NCBI GenBank assembly: GCA_025992895.1 | Contig: DAJPGA010000001.1 | Span: forward strand, 2,186,001 to 2,250,000 | DNA length: 64,000 nucleotides | Reading direction: 5' to 3' | DNA from: Veillonellaceae bacterium | Lineage (GTDB): Bacteria; Bacillota; Negativicutes; Veillonellales; Dialisteraceae | Shown: positions 7,582 to 16,368 of the stretch, one piece after another | How the letters are laid out: each line of letters opens with the position of its first letter | Numbering within the stretch: position 1 is the first letter of the stretch | The notes under the pieces: model-generated | The model's database searches: none | The model's input: only the letters and a program-made list of their open reading frames with translations | What the model was told of the DNA's origin: nothing | Made by a program: the position numbers and the translations under genes

Positions 7582-8070
7582 TCATTCTACGTTCTTTTCT
7601 CCTCCAGCCTGTATGCTGGTGTTGTCGGTGATGTTCCATCTTCCGGCTACTCTGACTCTGGCGTCGGCGTCGCCTCCGTTGTTGTAGCGGATGCGGCTGT
7701 CGCCTCCTATTTCAAGGATTGGTTTTTCCTTGGAGGGTTGTCTTTTGGGAGGTTTGTAGCCCAGAGCTTCGAGTTCTCTGGCGTAGTCTTTCCTTAGTTT
7801 CATGAGGCTTGGGTTGTCTTCGGGGACTGTTTTGCCGCCTTCCAGGATGTCTTTGATGACACCGGCGAGTTCGTATCTGGTGAGCTGGCGGTCGAAGAAG
7901 GATGTGGTGTAGTCAGGGGCTTTGCCCTGCTGGCACATGGCATAGACGGTCTTGTAGGCGTAGTTTCCTTTGCTGACTGTGTCGAAGAAGTTCGGCGCAT
8001 AGACGTTGTAGGCGAAGGCTTCTAAGGTACAGGCGGTGAGGATGGATGCGAGAAGAAGGATCTTCTTCAT
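7582..8070 (-). CDS. Short secreted protein resembling the N-terminus of a Negativicutes SLH-domain porin
   Basis: About 162 residues. It has a signal peptide (MKKILLLASILTACTLEAFA, cleavage after AFA), then an SLH-like segment at about residues 25-75 with FFDTV and LTRYELAGVIKDIL. A short Lys/Glu-rich linker follows, then GGDSRIRYNN, VRVAGRWNI and TSIQAGGEKNVE. The last part looks like the first two beta-strands of the barrel in SLH porins (OmpM type), which are normally above 400 residues. The protein stops there. It may be a truncated porin or a genuine small peptidoglycan-tethering protein. ATG 8070 is preferred to ATG 8079, which overlaps engB; the genes are adjacent and co-directional. 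Confidence 0.65.
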   Translation of the reverse strand: MKKILLLASILTACTLEAFAYNVYAPNFFDTVSKGNYAYKTVYAMCQQGKAPDYTTSFFDRQLTRYELAGVIKDILEGGKTVPEDNPSLMKLRKDYARELEALGYKPPKRQPSKEKPILEIGGDSRIRYNNGGDADARVRVAGRWNITDNTSIQAGGEKNVE

Positions 8071-8071
8071 A

Positions 8072-8713
8072 TCAGTCACAGACTTTCTGCTCGATCAAGC
8101 GGTAGAGGCTGTCTCTGCCGTCTCCGTTCAGGGAAGAGTAGGAAATGGCCGGGTAGTCGGCGGGGAAGAGTTTGTTGAGCTTCTTGAGGTTCTCTCTGGC
8201 TTCGTTTCTTTTGAGTTTGTCTTCCTTGGTGCCGATGACGACCATGGACGGTGCGATGGCACGGAGCCATTCGTAGGCTTTCATGTCGATCGGAAGGCCG
8301 GGATGGCGCAGGTCGATCAGAAGGCCCACCATGGCAAGGCTCGGGGAGCTTTTGATGTAGTCGTCGATGAAGGTGGACCAGGAGTCTTTGTTTTCCTGGC
8401 TTGTCTTGGCAAAGCCGTAGCCCGGCAGGTCGACGAGGTACCATTCCTGGCGCTGTTCCACTTCGTCCACGGTTCTCCTGGACTGGATGGCGTAGTAGTT
8501 GATGGTCCTTGTCTTGCCCGGTTCGCGGCTGACGTAGGCGAGCTTTCTCTGCCCGCAGAGGTTGTTGATGAGGGAGGATTTCCCTACGTTGGAACGCCCG
8601 ATGAAGGCGATTTCTTTCCGCCCGTCGTTCACGTACTGCTTACGGTTGACGGCTGAGCTGAAATATACTGACGAGAAAATGTGAAATTTTTCTATTTCCT
8701 TGATTTCCGCCAC
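8072..8713 (-). CDS. engB: Ribosome biogenesis GTPase YsxC/EngB
   Basis: A cytoplasmic GTPase needed for late 50S subunit assembly. It has 213 residues, the typical length. G1 is GRSNVGKSSLINN at about residues 29-41, G3 is DLPGYGFAK and G4 is GTKEDKL. The start is GTG at 8713 preceded by AAAGGAGG with 6 bases of spacing, so a non-ATG start is well supported. It follows lon closely, as in many Firmicutes, where the lonA-engB pair is conserved. Confidence 0.96.
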   Translation of the reverse strand: MAEIKEIEKFHIFSSVYFSSAVNRKQYVNDGRKEIAFIGRSNVGKSSLINNLCGQRKLAYVSREPGKTRTINYYAIQSRRTVDEVEQRQEWYLVDLPGYGFAKTSQENKDSWSTFIDDYIKSSPSLAMVGLLIDLRHPGLPIDMKAYEWLRAIAPSMVVIGTKEDKLKRNEARENLKKLNKLFPADYPAISYSSLNGDGRDSLYRLIEQKVCD

Positions 8714-8725
8714 TTCATGCCTCCT

Positions 8726-11059
8726 TTATTTCAACAATGCGTGTTCGAGGACATCCTGCACGTTCTTGACATAGACGAATTGCAGCTTGTCTCTGACGGA
8801 CTTCGGCAGTTCTTCGAGATCTCTCTTGTTCTTTTCCGGCAGCAGGATCTGCTTGATGCCGAATTCGTTGGCAGCCAGGACTTTTTCCTTGACGCCTCCG
8901 ATCGGGAGGACTTCGCCTGTCAGGGTGATTTCTCCGGTCATGGCGGTGTCGCCTCTGACTTTTCTGCCGGTGTAGGCAGATGCCATGGCGGTTGCCATCG
9001 TGATGCCTGCGGACGGGCCGTCTTTCGGTACGGCGCCTTCGGGCAGGTGGATGTGGGTGTCGAGGGTTTCATAGAAATCTTCCTTGAGTCCCAGGTCCTT
9101 TGCCTTGCTTCTGATGTAGGTGTACGCGGTTTCTGCGGATTCCTTCATGACGTCGCCCATCTGGCCTGTCAGGATCAGGTGGCCCTTGCCCTTGATGGTG
9201 ACGGCTTCGGTGTCGAGGACTTCGCCGCCTGCGACTGTCCATGCGAGGCCATTGACGCGGCCTACGGCATCCGGATGTTCTTCAGCAAGGGGCAGGAATT
9301 TAACCGGTCCCAGGTACTTGTCGAGTGTCTTGACGGTCAGAGGCGGGAGCTTGTCATCCTGGAGAACGATCTTCTTTCCTACCTTGCGGCAAAGGGCGCC
9401 GATCGTTCTTTCAAGGTTACGAACGCCTGCTTCTCTGGTGTATCCTGTGATGACTTTCTTCAGGAGCGCCGGGGTGAAGCGGATGTCGCTGTCCTTCAGG
9501 CCGTTTCTTTCTTTCTGTCTTGGCACGAGGTATTTCTTCGCGATTTCGAGCTTCTCCTCTTCCGTGTAGCCGGTGAGTTCGATGAGTTCCATACGGTCGA
9601 GCAGGGCTGCCGGGATGGTGGAGACGCTGTTCGCGGTCGCGAGGAAGAAAACCTTCGAGAAATCGAAGGGGATGTCGATGTAGTTATCATGGAAGGCTTT
9701 GTTCTGTTCCGGATCGAGTGCTTCGAGAAGCGCAGAAGCAGGATCGCCGCGGAAGTCAGAGCCGACCTTGTCGATTTCATCCAAGAGCATCAGCGGATTG
9801 TTGACGCCGACTTCTCCGATGGCTTCGATGAAGCGGCCCGGCATAGCGCCGATGTAGGTGCGGCGGTGGCCGCGGATTTCGGCTTCATCATGGATGCCGC
9901 CTAAGGAAATGCGGCAGTACTTTCTGTTCATCGCTCTCGCAATGGACTGCGCAAGCGATGTCTTGCCGACACCTGGCGGTCCTACGAAGCAGATGATCGG
10001 AGCTTTTGCTTCCGGTGCAAGGATGCGGACAGCGAGGTATTCAAGGATTCTTTCCTTGATCTTTTCCAGGCCGTAGTGGTCATGGTCGAGGACCTGCTGT
10101 GCTTTCTTGAGGTCGAGGGAATCCTTCGTTTCCTTGTCCCATGGCAGGGAGAATACCCAGTCCAGATAGTTTCTGGCCACAGCGGTCTCTGCCATCATCG
10201 GCGGCATGGATTCGAGGTGGTTGATTTCCTTCTCGAGTTTCTTCTTGTATTCTTCAGGAATGGCAGCATCGGCCAGTTTCTTCCGGTAGTCCTCTGCTTC
10301 CTGGTCCTGGCTGACGGTATCGCCCAAGCGGTCATGGATCGATTTGATCTTCTGCCTTAAGTAGTAGTCCTTCTGTTCCTTGTCCATCTTCTGGCGCACG
10401 TCAGAGCTGATCTCGGACTCAAGGTGCACGATCTCGATTTCCATGTCAAGGTAGCCCTGGACGAGCTTCAGGCGCGATGCGACGTCGGCTTCTTCAAGGA
10501 CCTTCTGTCTCTGCTGGGGTTTCAGGAGCAGCTGGGACGCAATGAAATCGGCGGTTTCACCGGGATCGGTGATGCTCTTCAGCTGTTCCATCTGGTCTTC
10601 AGGCAGGCCCTGCTTCGTGTTGTGGAGCCATTCGAAGAAGGACTTCAGGAGCGTTCTTCTGAAAGCTTCAGCGCGGAGTTCATCTTCCGACTTCACTTCT
10701 TCGATATCATCCACGTCAGCAGACAGGAAACGGTCGCCGCGGGTGACATTGAGGAGTCTGACGCGGGATACGCCTTCGACGAGCACGCGGATGAGGCCTC
10801 CCGGCATCTGGAGCATCTGTGTCACTTTGACGACAGTGCCGACGTCGTAAAGGTCGTCTTCCTGCGGTACTTCCACACGGGAATCCTTCTGCATGGCCAT
10901 GACGAGGTATCTTTCATCCTTGCCAGCAAAGCGCACGGCTTCGACGGATTCTTTTCTTCCGATGTCCAGGTTGACGGACATGCGGGGATAAATGACTATA
11001 TCTCTCAGAGCCACGACAGGGAGGTTGAGAGGCTGATTTTCGTTCTTTATTTCATCCAT
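8726..11059 (-). CDS. lon: ATP-dependent protease Lon
   Basis: A cytoplasmic AAA+ serine protease that degrades misfolded and regulatory proteins. It has about 777 residues, the standard LonA length. The N-terminal substrate-binding domain ([20 protein letters not shown]) is followed by a coiled coil. Walker A is [17 protein letters not shown] at about residues 355-371, Walker B is [10 protein letters not shown], and the protease domain has [12 protein letters not shown] with the catalytic serine and a later lysine in the GGVKEK region. An upstream ATG at 11074 is in frame, but GGAGG at 11068-11072 is correctly placed for ATG 11059. It belongs to the tig-clpP-clpX-lon-engB block. Confidence 0.97.
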   Translation of the reverse strand: MDEIKNENQPLNLPVVALRDIVIYPRMSVNLDIGRKESVEAVRFAGKDERYLVMAMQKDSRVEVPQEDDLYDVGTVVKVTQMLQMPGGLIRVLVEGVSRVRLLNVTRGDRFLSADVDDIEEVKSEDELRAEAFRRTLLKSFFEWLHNTKQGLPEDQMEQLKSITDPGETADFIASQLLLKPQQRQKVLEEADVASRLKLVQGYLDMEIEIVHLESEISSDVRQKMDKEQKDYYLRQKIKSIHDRLGDTVSQDQEAEDYRKKLADAAIPEEYKKKLEKEINHLESMPPMMAETAVARNYLDWVFSLPWDKETKDSLDLKKAQQVLDHDHYGLEKIKERILEYLAVRILAPEAKAPIICFVGPPGVGKTSLAQSIARAMNRKYCRISLGGIHDEAEIRGHRRTYIGAMPGRFIEAIGEVGVNNPLMLLDEIDKVGSDFRGDPASALLEALDPEQNKAFHDNYIDIPFDFSKVFFLATANSVSTIPAALLDRMELIELTGYTEEEKLEIAKKYLVPRQKERNGLKDSDIRFTPALLKKVITGYTREAGVRNLERTIGALCRKVGKKIVLQDDKLPPLTVKTLDKYLGPVKFLPLAEEHPDAVGRVNGLAWTVAGGEVLDTEAVTIKGKGHLILTGQMGDVMKESAETAYTYIRSKAKDLGLKEDFYETLDTHIHLPEGAVPKDGPSAGITMATAMASAYTGRKVRGDTAMTGEITLTGEVLPIGGVKEKVLAANEFGIKQILLPEKNKRDLEELPKSVRDKLQFVYVKNVQDVLEHALLK

Positions 11060-11170
11060 AGATAGTTCCTCCATAATATATCTCTATTGTATCACATGAA
11101 AGGCCTAAAGCGTCTACTTTATAATTTAAAAACTTCGATATTTCAGTCTCTTCCCTCTCTGTTTCTACAG

Positions 11171-11210
11171 AAAGAGCCGGAGTCAAGTGGATTTCCCATT
11201 TGGCTCCGGC
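11171..11210 (-). terminator. Terminator between clpX and lon
   Basis: On the minus strand GCCGGAG and CTCCGGC pair around a loop of about 21 bases that can pair further, followed by TCTTT. It separates clpX from lon, so lon probably has its own promoter in the 11075-11170 gap. Confidence 0.6.
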
Positions 11211-11253
11211 CTCCATGTGCTTTTATTTGGAATACGGCCCCTCAGGGCGCGGA

Positions 11254-12498
11254 TTATTCTTTTGTTCCGTCTTCCTTGATCAGGATCGGATCAGAATGCT
11301 TCAGTACGACGTCTTCGGTGACGATGCACTTCTTGACGTCCTTCATCCCCGGGATCTCATACATGACATGCTGCATGATCTTCTCGATGATGGCACGAAG
11401 TCCTCTGGCTCCGGTATTCCTGTCGATGGCCTGGCGGGCAATGGCGTGGATGGCGCCATCATCGAATTCCAGTTCGACATGATCCATGGCAAGGAGCTTC
11501 TGGTACTGTTTGACGAGTGCGTTCTTCGGTTCGGTGAGGATCCTGACGAGCGCATTTTCGTTCAGCGGATGCAGAGCCACGATGACCGGCAGACGGCCGA
11601 TGAATTCAGGGATGAGACCGAATTTCAGGAGGTCTTCCGGCTGGACCTGCTGCAGAAGTTCTGCCATGTCCTTGGAATCCTTCTTTTTGATATCAGCGCC
11701 GAATCCCATGACGCTCTTCGTCAGTCTTCTGTCGATGACTTTGTCGATGCCTGCAAAGGCGCCGCCGCAGATGAAGAGGATATTCGTCGTGTCGATCTGG
11801 ATCATTTCCTGGTTCGGATGCTTTCTGCCGCCCTGCGGAGGAACGCTTGCGACAGTGCCTTCCAGAATCTTCAGGAGTGCCTGCTGTACACCTTCACCGG
11901 AGACGTCTCTGGTGATGGACGGGTTTTCAGACTTTCTTGCGATTTTATCGATTTCATCGATGTAGACGATACCGCGTTCTGCCTTGTCGATATCATAGTC
12001 GGCAGCCTGGATGAGGCGCAGGAGAATGTTTTCGACGTCTTCGCCGACGTAGCCGGCTTCGGTCAGGGTCGTTGCATCGGAAATCGCAAAAGGAACATCC
12101 AGGAAACGCGCAAGCGTCTGGGCAAGGAGCGTCTTGCCGCTGCCTGTCGGCCCGAGCATGATGATGTTGGACTTCTGGAGTTCTACATCGTCGCCGGCGG
12201 ATTCATACTGGATTCTCTTGTAATGGTTGTATACGGCAACGGCCAGGGCGATCTTGGCATCGTCCTGTTCGATGACGTACTGATCCATGTACTTCTTGAT
12301 TTCTTCCGGAACAGGAAGCTTGAAGTGCGGGACGGACTTCTGCTTGTCTGCCTTCATTTCCTCTTTGAGGATGTTTTCGCACACTTCGATGCATTCATTG
12401 CAGATATAGACTCCCGGCCCTGCGATCAGTTTTTCCACTTCCTCGCCGGAACGTCCGCAGAAACTGCAGACCGGTGTTCCTTCATGTTTCTCGTTCAA
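11254..12498 (-). CDS. clpX: ATP-dependent Clp protease ATP-binding subunit ClpX
   Basis: The AAA+ unfoldase that feeds substrates to ClpP. It has 414 residues. The N-terminal C4 zinc-binding domain is complete (CSFCGRS and CNECIEVC at about residues 11-38). Walker A is [15 protein letters not shown], Walker B is [10 protein letters not shown], and the sensor-2 region has [10 protein letters not shown]. The ClpP-docking loop appears as VMGFGAD rather than the classic IGF, consistent with the V/I/L-G-F tripeptide. It lies 12 bases downstream of clpP and is probably co-transcribed with it. Confidence 0.97.
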   Translation of the reverse strand: MNEKHEGTPVCSFCGRSGEEVEKLIAGPGVYICNECIEVCENILKEEMKADKQKSVPHFKLPVPEEIKKYMDQYVIEQDDAKIALAVAVYNHYKRIQYESAGDDVELQKSNIIMLGPTGSGKTLLAQTLARFLDVPFAISDATTLTEAGYVGEDVENILLRLIQAADYDIDKAERGIVYIDEIDKIARKSENPSITRDVSGEGVQQALLKILEGTVASVPPQGGRKHPNQEMIQIDTTNILFICGGAFAGIDKVIDRRLTKSVMGFGADIKKKDSKDMAELLQQVQPEDLLKFGLIPEFIGRLPVIVALHPLNENALVRILTEPKNALVKQYQKLLAMDHVELEFDDGAIHAIARQAIDRNTGARGLRAIIEKIMQHVMYEIPGMKDVKKCIVTEDVVLKHSDPILIKEDGTKE

Positions 12499-12510
12499 TG
12501 GGAGCCTCCC

Positions 12511-13116
12511 TTATTTCTTCGTTAATTCATCCAGCTCGTTTCTGGTAAGTACGCGGTCGATCAGGCCGTATTTCTGTGCCATGTCCGCGGTCATGAAGTT
12601 ATCCCTTTCGGTGTCGCGGCGGATCGTCTCGATCGGCTGTCCGCTGTGCTTGGAAAGGATGCCGTTCAGTTCATCGCGCAGGCGAAGGATTTCACGGGCA
12701 TGGATTTCGATTTCCGTAGCCTGGCCCTGTACGCCGCCCAGCGGCTGATGGATCATCACATTGGAGTGCGGGAGAGCGAAACGCTTGCCTGCGGCTCCGG
12801 CTGTGAGAAGGACGGCTGCCATGCTGGCGCAGGAGCCGATGCAGATGGTCGACACATCCGGGCGGATGTACTGCATGGTGTCATAAATAGCAAGGCCGGC
12901 AGTGACGACGCCTCCCAGGCTGTTGATATAGAGGTGAATGTCTTTCGACGGATCTTCAGCTTCCAGGAAAAGAAGCTGGGCAATGATGATGTTTGCCATA
13001 TGATCCTCGATCTGTCCGTCGAGGAAAATGATGCGGTCTTTCAAAAGACGGGAATAAATATCATAGGAACGTTCTCCCTGTGCGGTCTGTTCCACTACGA
13101 TCGGTACATAAGCCAT
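12511..13116 (-). CDS. clpP: ATP-dependent Clp protease proteolytic subunit ClpP
   Basis: A serine protease forming the 14-subunit barrel used by ClpX. It has 201 residues from ATG 13116 ([20 protein letters not shown]), which has AAAGGA about 9 bases upstream. A longer frame reaches 13158 but adds residues unlike the family. The catalytic Ser is in [11 protein letters not shown], His in [11 protein letters not shown] and the Asp in [11 protein letters not shown]. The N-terminal axial-loop sequence is typical. Partner of clpX immediately downstream; trigger factor is encoded upstream. Confidence 0.97.
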   Translation of the reverse strand: MAYVPIVVEQTAQGERSYDIYSRLLKDRIIFLDGQIEDHMANIIIAQLLFLEAEDPSKDIHLYINSLGGVVTAGLAIYDTMQYIRPDVSTICIGSCASMAAVLLTAGAAGKRFALPHSNVMIHQPLGGVQGQATEIEIHAREILRLRDELNGILSKHSGQPIETIRRDTERDNFMTADMAQKYGLIDRVLTRNELDELTKK

Positions 13117-13253
13117 AAATAAACATCCTTTCTTTACTGAATGGCGCCAAAAGCGCATTCACATTCATGAATCATTCATTCCGCTCGCCCTTAAGGAGCG
13201 GCTTTTCCAGAAGAAAAGAAAATGAATGGAGTCGGATTCTAAGCTTTTCCCGC

Positions 13254-13319
13254 GGAAAACAGGGAATTCTCCCGTTTTCCATATGGGCGAAAGAGACGCC
13301 GGTCATCCCCGCGTCTCTT
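13254..13319 (-). terminator. Two stem-loops between tig and clpP
   Basis: On the minus strand AAGAGACGC/GCGTCTCTT (13291-13319, followed by TTCG) and GGAAAAC/GTTTTCC with inner GGGA/TCCC (13254-13280) form consecutive hairpins after the tig stop codon. The first looks like a weak terminator, so clpP may be expressed partly by read-through and partly from its own promoter in 13117-13250. Confidence 0.5.
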
Positions 13320-13401
13320 CCCCCGCACCGGCAAGCCGGTGTATTTCATGAAATTTCGGATACCGCAAAAGCGGCTCTTCTATATGCCTTCGGGCGAAGT
13401 C

Positions 13402-14916
13402 TTACTTGCTTTCAGCCTGGAGGATGGTTTCGATGATTTCAGCCTTTTTAGCTTTGGAATCCAGAGCGATGCCCTTTTCGGATGCATACTGCTTCAGATC
13501 TTTGACCGTCATGGCATTCAGTTCTGCTTCGCGGCTTTCTTCGACTGCCGGAGCTTCACCAGCGCCTTCGGTTGCTGCTTCTGCAGCTTCCTTGGCAGCG
13601 GTTTCTTCTGCTTTCTTGTCAGCTTCAGCCTTCTTGGCAGCGCCGTAAATGAATGCGGCAGCCTTCTTGCGGAGGACGGAGTTGACGAGCATACCTACAC
13701 GGTTTTCATCTCTGATGATCTTCATGACATCGTTGGGGTCTGCGTTGAACTGATGAGCCATGCTGTAAACTTCCATGGACAGATCTTCGTTTGTGACCTG
13801 GAGGTCTTCCTTGTCAGCGATAGCTTCAAGGACGAGGCCCTGTCTTACCTGTTCAGCAGCGGTAGCTTCATAGTTAGCGCGGAGCTGTGCTTCTGTCTGG
13901 CCCATTCTCTTGAGGTAGTCATCAAGGGACATGTTCTGGCCTTCGAGGTTCATCTTGATTTCTTCAACGATCTCGTCGATGCGCTGATCAACCATTTCAT
14001 GCGGGATATCTACTTTAGCGTTTGCGACAGCCTGGTTTACCAGTGCGTCGTGGTAAGCTTCTTCAGCCTGCTGGAGAGCCTGCAGCTGCATCTGCTGCTT
14101 CAGGCTTGCCTTCAGTTCGTCGATGGTTTCGAACTGGCTGACGGATTTAGCGAATTCGTCATTGATTTCCGGCAGCTGTTTGCGCTTTACATCATTGATA
14201 TGAACTTTAAATTCAGCTTCCTTGCCCTTCAGGGTGTCTACGAAGTAGTCTGCCGGGAATGTAACCTTGACATCTACATCGTCGCCTGCCTTGTGGCCTT
14301 CGAGCTGGTCTTCAAAACCTGGGATGAAGCTCTGGGAACCGATTTCCAGCGGATAGGTCTTGCCTTCGCCGCCTTCGAATGGTTCGCCGTCAACAAAGCC
14401 CTTGAAGTCGATGACAGCATAGTCGCCCTTCTTCAGGACTGCGCCGTCTTCAGCCTTTTCAAGTCTTGCGCTCTGTTCAGCGCCGCGCTTCAGCTGTTCC
14501 ATGACTTCATCGTCAGAGATTTCCGGCTGAGCGTGTTCTGCTTCCAGGCCCTTGTATTCGCCGAGTTCTACTTCCGGACGTTTAACGAAAGTAGCGGTGA
14601 ATGTAGCGCCTTCGGATTCAGAGAATGTGTCTTCCTTTACATCAGGAGTTGTGACAGGAATCAGTTTTTCCTGCTGCAGAGCTGCGTTCAGTGCGTCATT
14701 GATGACGATGTCCTTAGCTTCTGCTTCGACAGCTTCCTTACCGAAATGCATTTCAAGAATCTTGCGGCTTGCCTTGCCCTTGCGGAAGCCAGGGATCTTT
14801 ACCTGGTTGGCGATGCGAGCTACAGCGGTCTTGAAACCTTTCTGTACTGCTTCTGCCGGTACTTCCACATTCAGAGATACTTTGTGCTGGTCCAGTGCCT
14901 CTACCTTAACGTTCAT
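13402..14916 (-). CDS. tig: Trigger factor with an extra C-terminal SAP/HeH-like domain
   Basis: A ribosome-bound chaperone and peptidyl-prolyl isomerase. It is 504 residues long against about 430 in most species. The ribosome-binding signature GFRKGKASRKILEMHFGKE is at about residues 43-61 and the FKBP domain (KKGDYAVIDFKGFVDGEPFE) at about 165-245, followed by the helical chaperone arms. The additional tail has an Ala/Glu/Lys-rich linker (about 430-468) and a final 35-residue unit, MTVKDLKQYASEKGIALD then SKAKKAEIIETILQ, with the pattern of SAP/HeH helix-extended-helix domains that often bind nucleic acid. First gene of the Clp block; TTAAGGAGGAAT precedes ATG 14916. Confidence 0.95.
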   Translation of the reverse strand: MNVKVEALDQHKVSLNVEVPAEAVQKGFKTAVARIANQVKIPGFRKGKASRKILEMHFGKEAVEAEAKDIVINDALNAALQQEKLIPVTTPDVKEDTFSESEGATFTATFVKRPEVELGEYKGLEAEHAQPEISDDEVMEQLKRGAEQSARLEKAEDGAVLKKGDYAVIDFKGFVDGEPFEGGEGKTYPLEIGSQSFIPGFEDQLEGHKAGDDVDVKVTFPADYFVDTLKGKEAEFKVHINDVKRKQLPEINDEFAKSVSQFETIDELKASLKQQMQLQALQQAEEAYHDALVNQAVANAKVDIPHEMVDQRIDEIVEEIKMNLEGQNMSLDDYLKRMGQTEAQLRANYEATAAEQVRQGLVLEAIADKEDLQVTNEDLSMEVYSMAHQFNADPNDVMKIIRDENRVGMLVNSVLRKKAAAFIYGAAKKAEADKKAEETAAKEAAEAATEGAGEAPAVEESREAELNAMTVKDLKQYASEKGIALDSKAKKAEIIETILQAESK

Positions 14917-14935
14917 AAAAACTATTCCTCCTTAA

Positions 14936-14992
14936 GTCGGCTTTCCGACAAATTGATACCTACCACCGTCGGATGCCCGACAATTCGATACC
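14936..14992 (-). repeat. Two direct 25-base hairpin repeats in the tig leader
   Basis: At 14936-14960 and 14968-14992 the minus strand reads GGTATC, then A/T-rich AAWTTGTCGG, then CCGAC; each copy has the small palindrome GTCGG/CCGAC and the copies are 32 bases apart. They lie in the tig 5' region, next to its ribosome site. Function unknown; RNA structure or protein-binding sites are both possible. Confidence 0.6.
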
Positions 14993-15136
14993 TTTTACAT
15001 GCTTTTTCGAGTATGCTAAATTGCAAGATATATTTTAACATAGCAAAGAAAAAAACACAAATCTTTATACAATCTTTTAAGGAGAAATGATGCGGGATGT
15101 CCGCCCGCCCGGCGCGGATGCTTCCGCCATCCTGCC

Positions 15137-15589
15137 TCAGCCGCCGATGTCCTTTGTGACCGGGCCGTTCAGGAGAGAAGCTCCCATGAAGGAAAGTGTC
15201 GGATAAAGCTTTTTCATGTCGGAAAGAGCCTTTGCCGCATCACTTCCGCCCGATGTGGCGAATAAGTATATTTCCTTGCCGGAAAGATCATTCGTCTCAA
15301 TGAAGGACTGGATGATCCTTGGCGCTGTGTACCACCAGATCGGGAAACCGATGTACACCCGGTCGTATCCGGAAAGATCGAAAGCGCCGCCTTCGATCGC
15401 CGGACGGCATTCTTCATCCGCCGACTCCATCGTCGAGCGGCTCTTCTTGTCCATCCAGTTGAGATCCCTGGATGTGTACTTTTCCTTCGGCACGATTTCC
15501 TTCAAATCAGCTCCTGCGATCTTTGCCAGAGCCTTCGCCTTTTCAGCCGTCGTGCCTGATGCCGAGAAATATGCCACAATTTTCTTCAT
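15137..15589 (-). CDS. Flavodoxin family protein
   Basis: An FMN-binding electron carrier or flavodoxin-like oxidoreductase. It has 150 residues. The phosphate-binding loop FSASGTTAEKAKALAK is at about residues 8-23, the central strand VYIGFPIWWYTAPRIIQSF at about 80-98 holds aromatic residues that usually stack on the flavin, and LFATSGGSD at about 110-118 forms the second flavin loop. It lies 59 bases downstream of a TetR regulator on the same strand and may be in its operon, which would suggest induction by a small molecule or redox stress. The electron partner is unknown. Confidence 0.88.
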   Translation of the reverse strand: MKKIVAYFSASGTTAEKAKALAKIAGADLKEIVPKEKYTSRDLNWMDKKSRSTMESADEECRPAIEGGAFDLSGYDRVYIGFPIWWYTAPRIIQSFIETNDLSGKEIYLFATSGGSDAAKALSDMKKLYPTLSFMGASLLNGPVTKDIGG

Positions 15590-15648
15590 GATGACTTCCT
15601 GCCTTTCTCCCTTGACCTATTATTATGATTCTAAAGACCAGGAAATGC

Positions 15649-16254
15649 TCAGCCGAGCAGCTTCCTGACACAAGCGTAGACAAGCTGCGCTGCTGTCACG
15701 CCGCGGCAGGGAATCCCCGCCCGCTGCATGGCCTCTTTCTGACGCTCCGTCGGATACACGTAGGGATAAATCCCGTACATGAAGGGAAGGAGCGTGTACA
15801 GGAAACCGATCCGCTCTTCCTCCGTCATCTGAGGGAAGAACTTCACGAGGCAGGCATTCAGGATTTCCATCACCTTCCGGATGACTTTCTTGTACTCCGT
15901 CAGGCGTTCGATCCTGCTGTGCTCCTCGATGTCGTAGAGATTCATGCACTGGATCCGGAAAAGCGTCTCGCGCCCTTCCGTCGAATGAGCCAGCGCGGCT
16001 GCGAATTCATCCTTCGTCATGTGGTCGTTCCCATGGAGGATTTCAAGAAGCGTGCGGCTCCACGCCTCGTACTCCTCCCGGAGGATTTCAAGGAAAATCT
16101 CCTCCTTGGAAACGAAGTAATTGTAGATCGACGGACGGGAAATGCTGATCTCGCAGCTGATCTCCTTCAGACTGATCTCCTGGTAACTCATCGTGCGGTA
16201 CAACTTACGGCAGGCCATCACGATCTCGATCGATCTTTCATTCGAATCCTTCAT
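15649..16254 (-). CDS. TetR/AcrR family transcriptional regulator
   Basis: A homodimeric repressor of about 201 residues. The N-terminal helix-turn-helix (MSYQEISLKEISCEISISRP, then SIYNYF) is at about residues 20-50, and the rest is a helical ligand-binding domain with no recognised signature. The ATG at 16254 has AGGAGG 4 bases upstream; the longer frame to 16305 would run through one of its own operators. Two copies of TGACACTGTGTCA overlap its promoter, so autoregulation is likely. The flavodoxin downstream is the probable co-regulated gene. Confidence 0.9.
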   Translation of the reverse strand: MKDSNERSIEIVMACRKLYRTMSYQEISLKEISCEISISRPSIYNYFVSKEEIFLEILREEYEAWSRTLLEILHGNDHMTKDEFAAALAHSTEGRETLFRIQCMNLYDIEEHSRIERLTEYKKVIRKVMEILNACLVKFFPQMTEEERIGFLYTLLPFMYGIYPYVYPTERQKEAMQRAGIPCRGVTAAQLVYACVRKLLG

Positions 16255-16299
16255 GATGCCTCCTGTCATGCAACGCGCTCTTAGAGCGAAAACATACGC

Positions 16300-16348
16300 T
16301 GACACTGTGTCAACAATTTAAGTATACCACCATCTGACACTGTGTCAA
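16300..16348 (-). promoter_or_regulatory. Promoter with two TGACACTGTGTCA operators for the TetR gene
   Basis: On the minus strand TTGACA (16343-16348) and TATACT (16321-16326) are 16 bases apart, with TGG just before the -10. The perfect 13-bp palindrome TGACACTGTGTCA occurs at 16335-16347, overlapping the -35, and again at 16300-16312, just past the expected start point. Centres are 35 bases apart. This is a textbook layout for a TetR dimer pair that blocks its own promoter. Confidence 0.85.
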
Positions 16349-16368
16349 TATATAAAATTGATTTTCTT

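Noticed and set aside
13339..15090. 583-codon open frame on the plus strand opposite tig
   Set aside because: It is a complementary-strand shadow of the trigger factor gene, without ribosome site or recognisable domain; similar long shadows lie opposite lon (8681-9904) and clpX (11200-12525).
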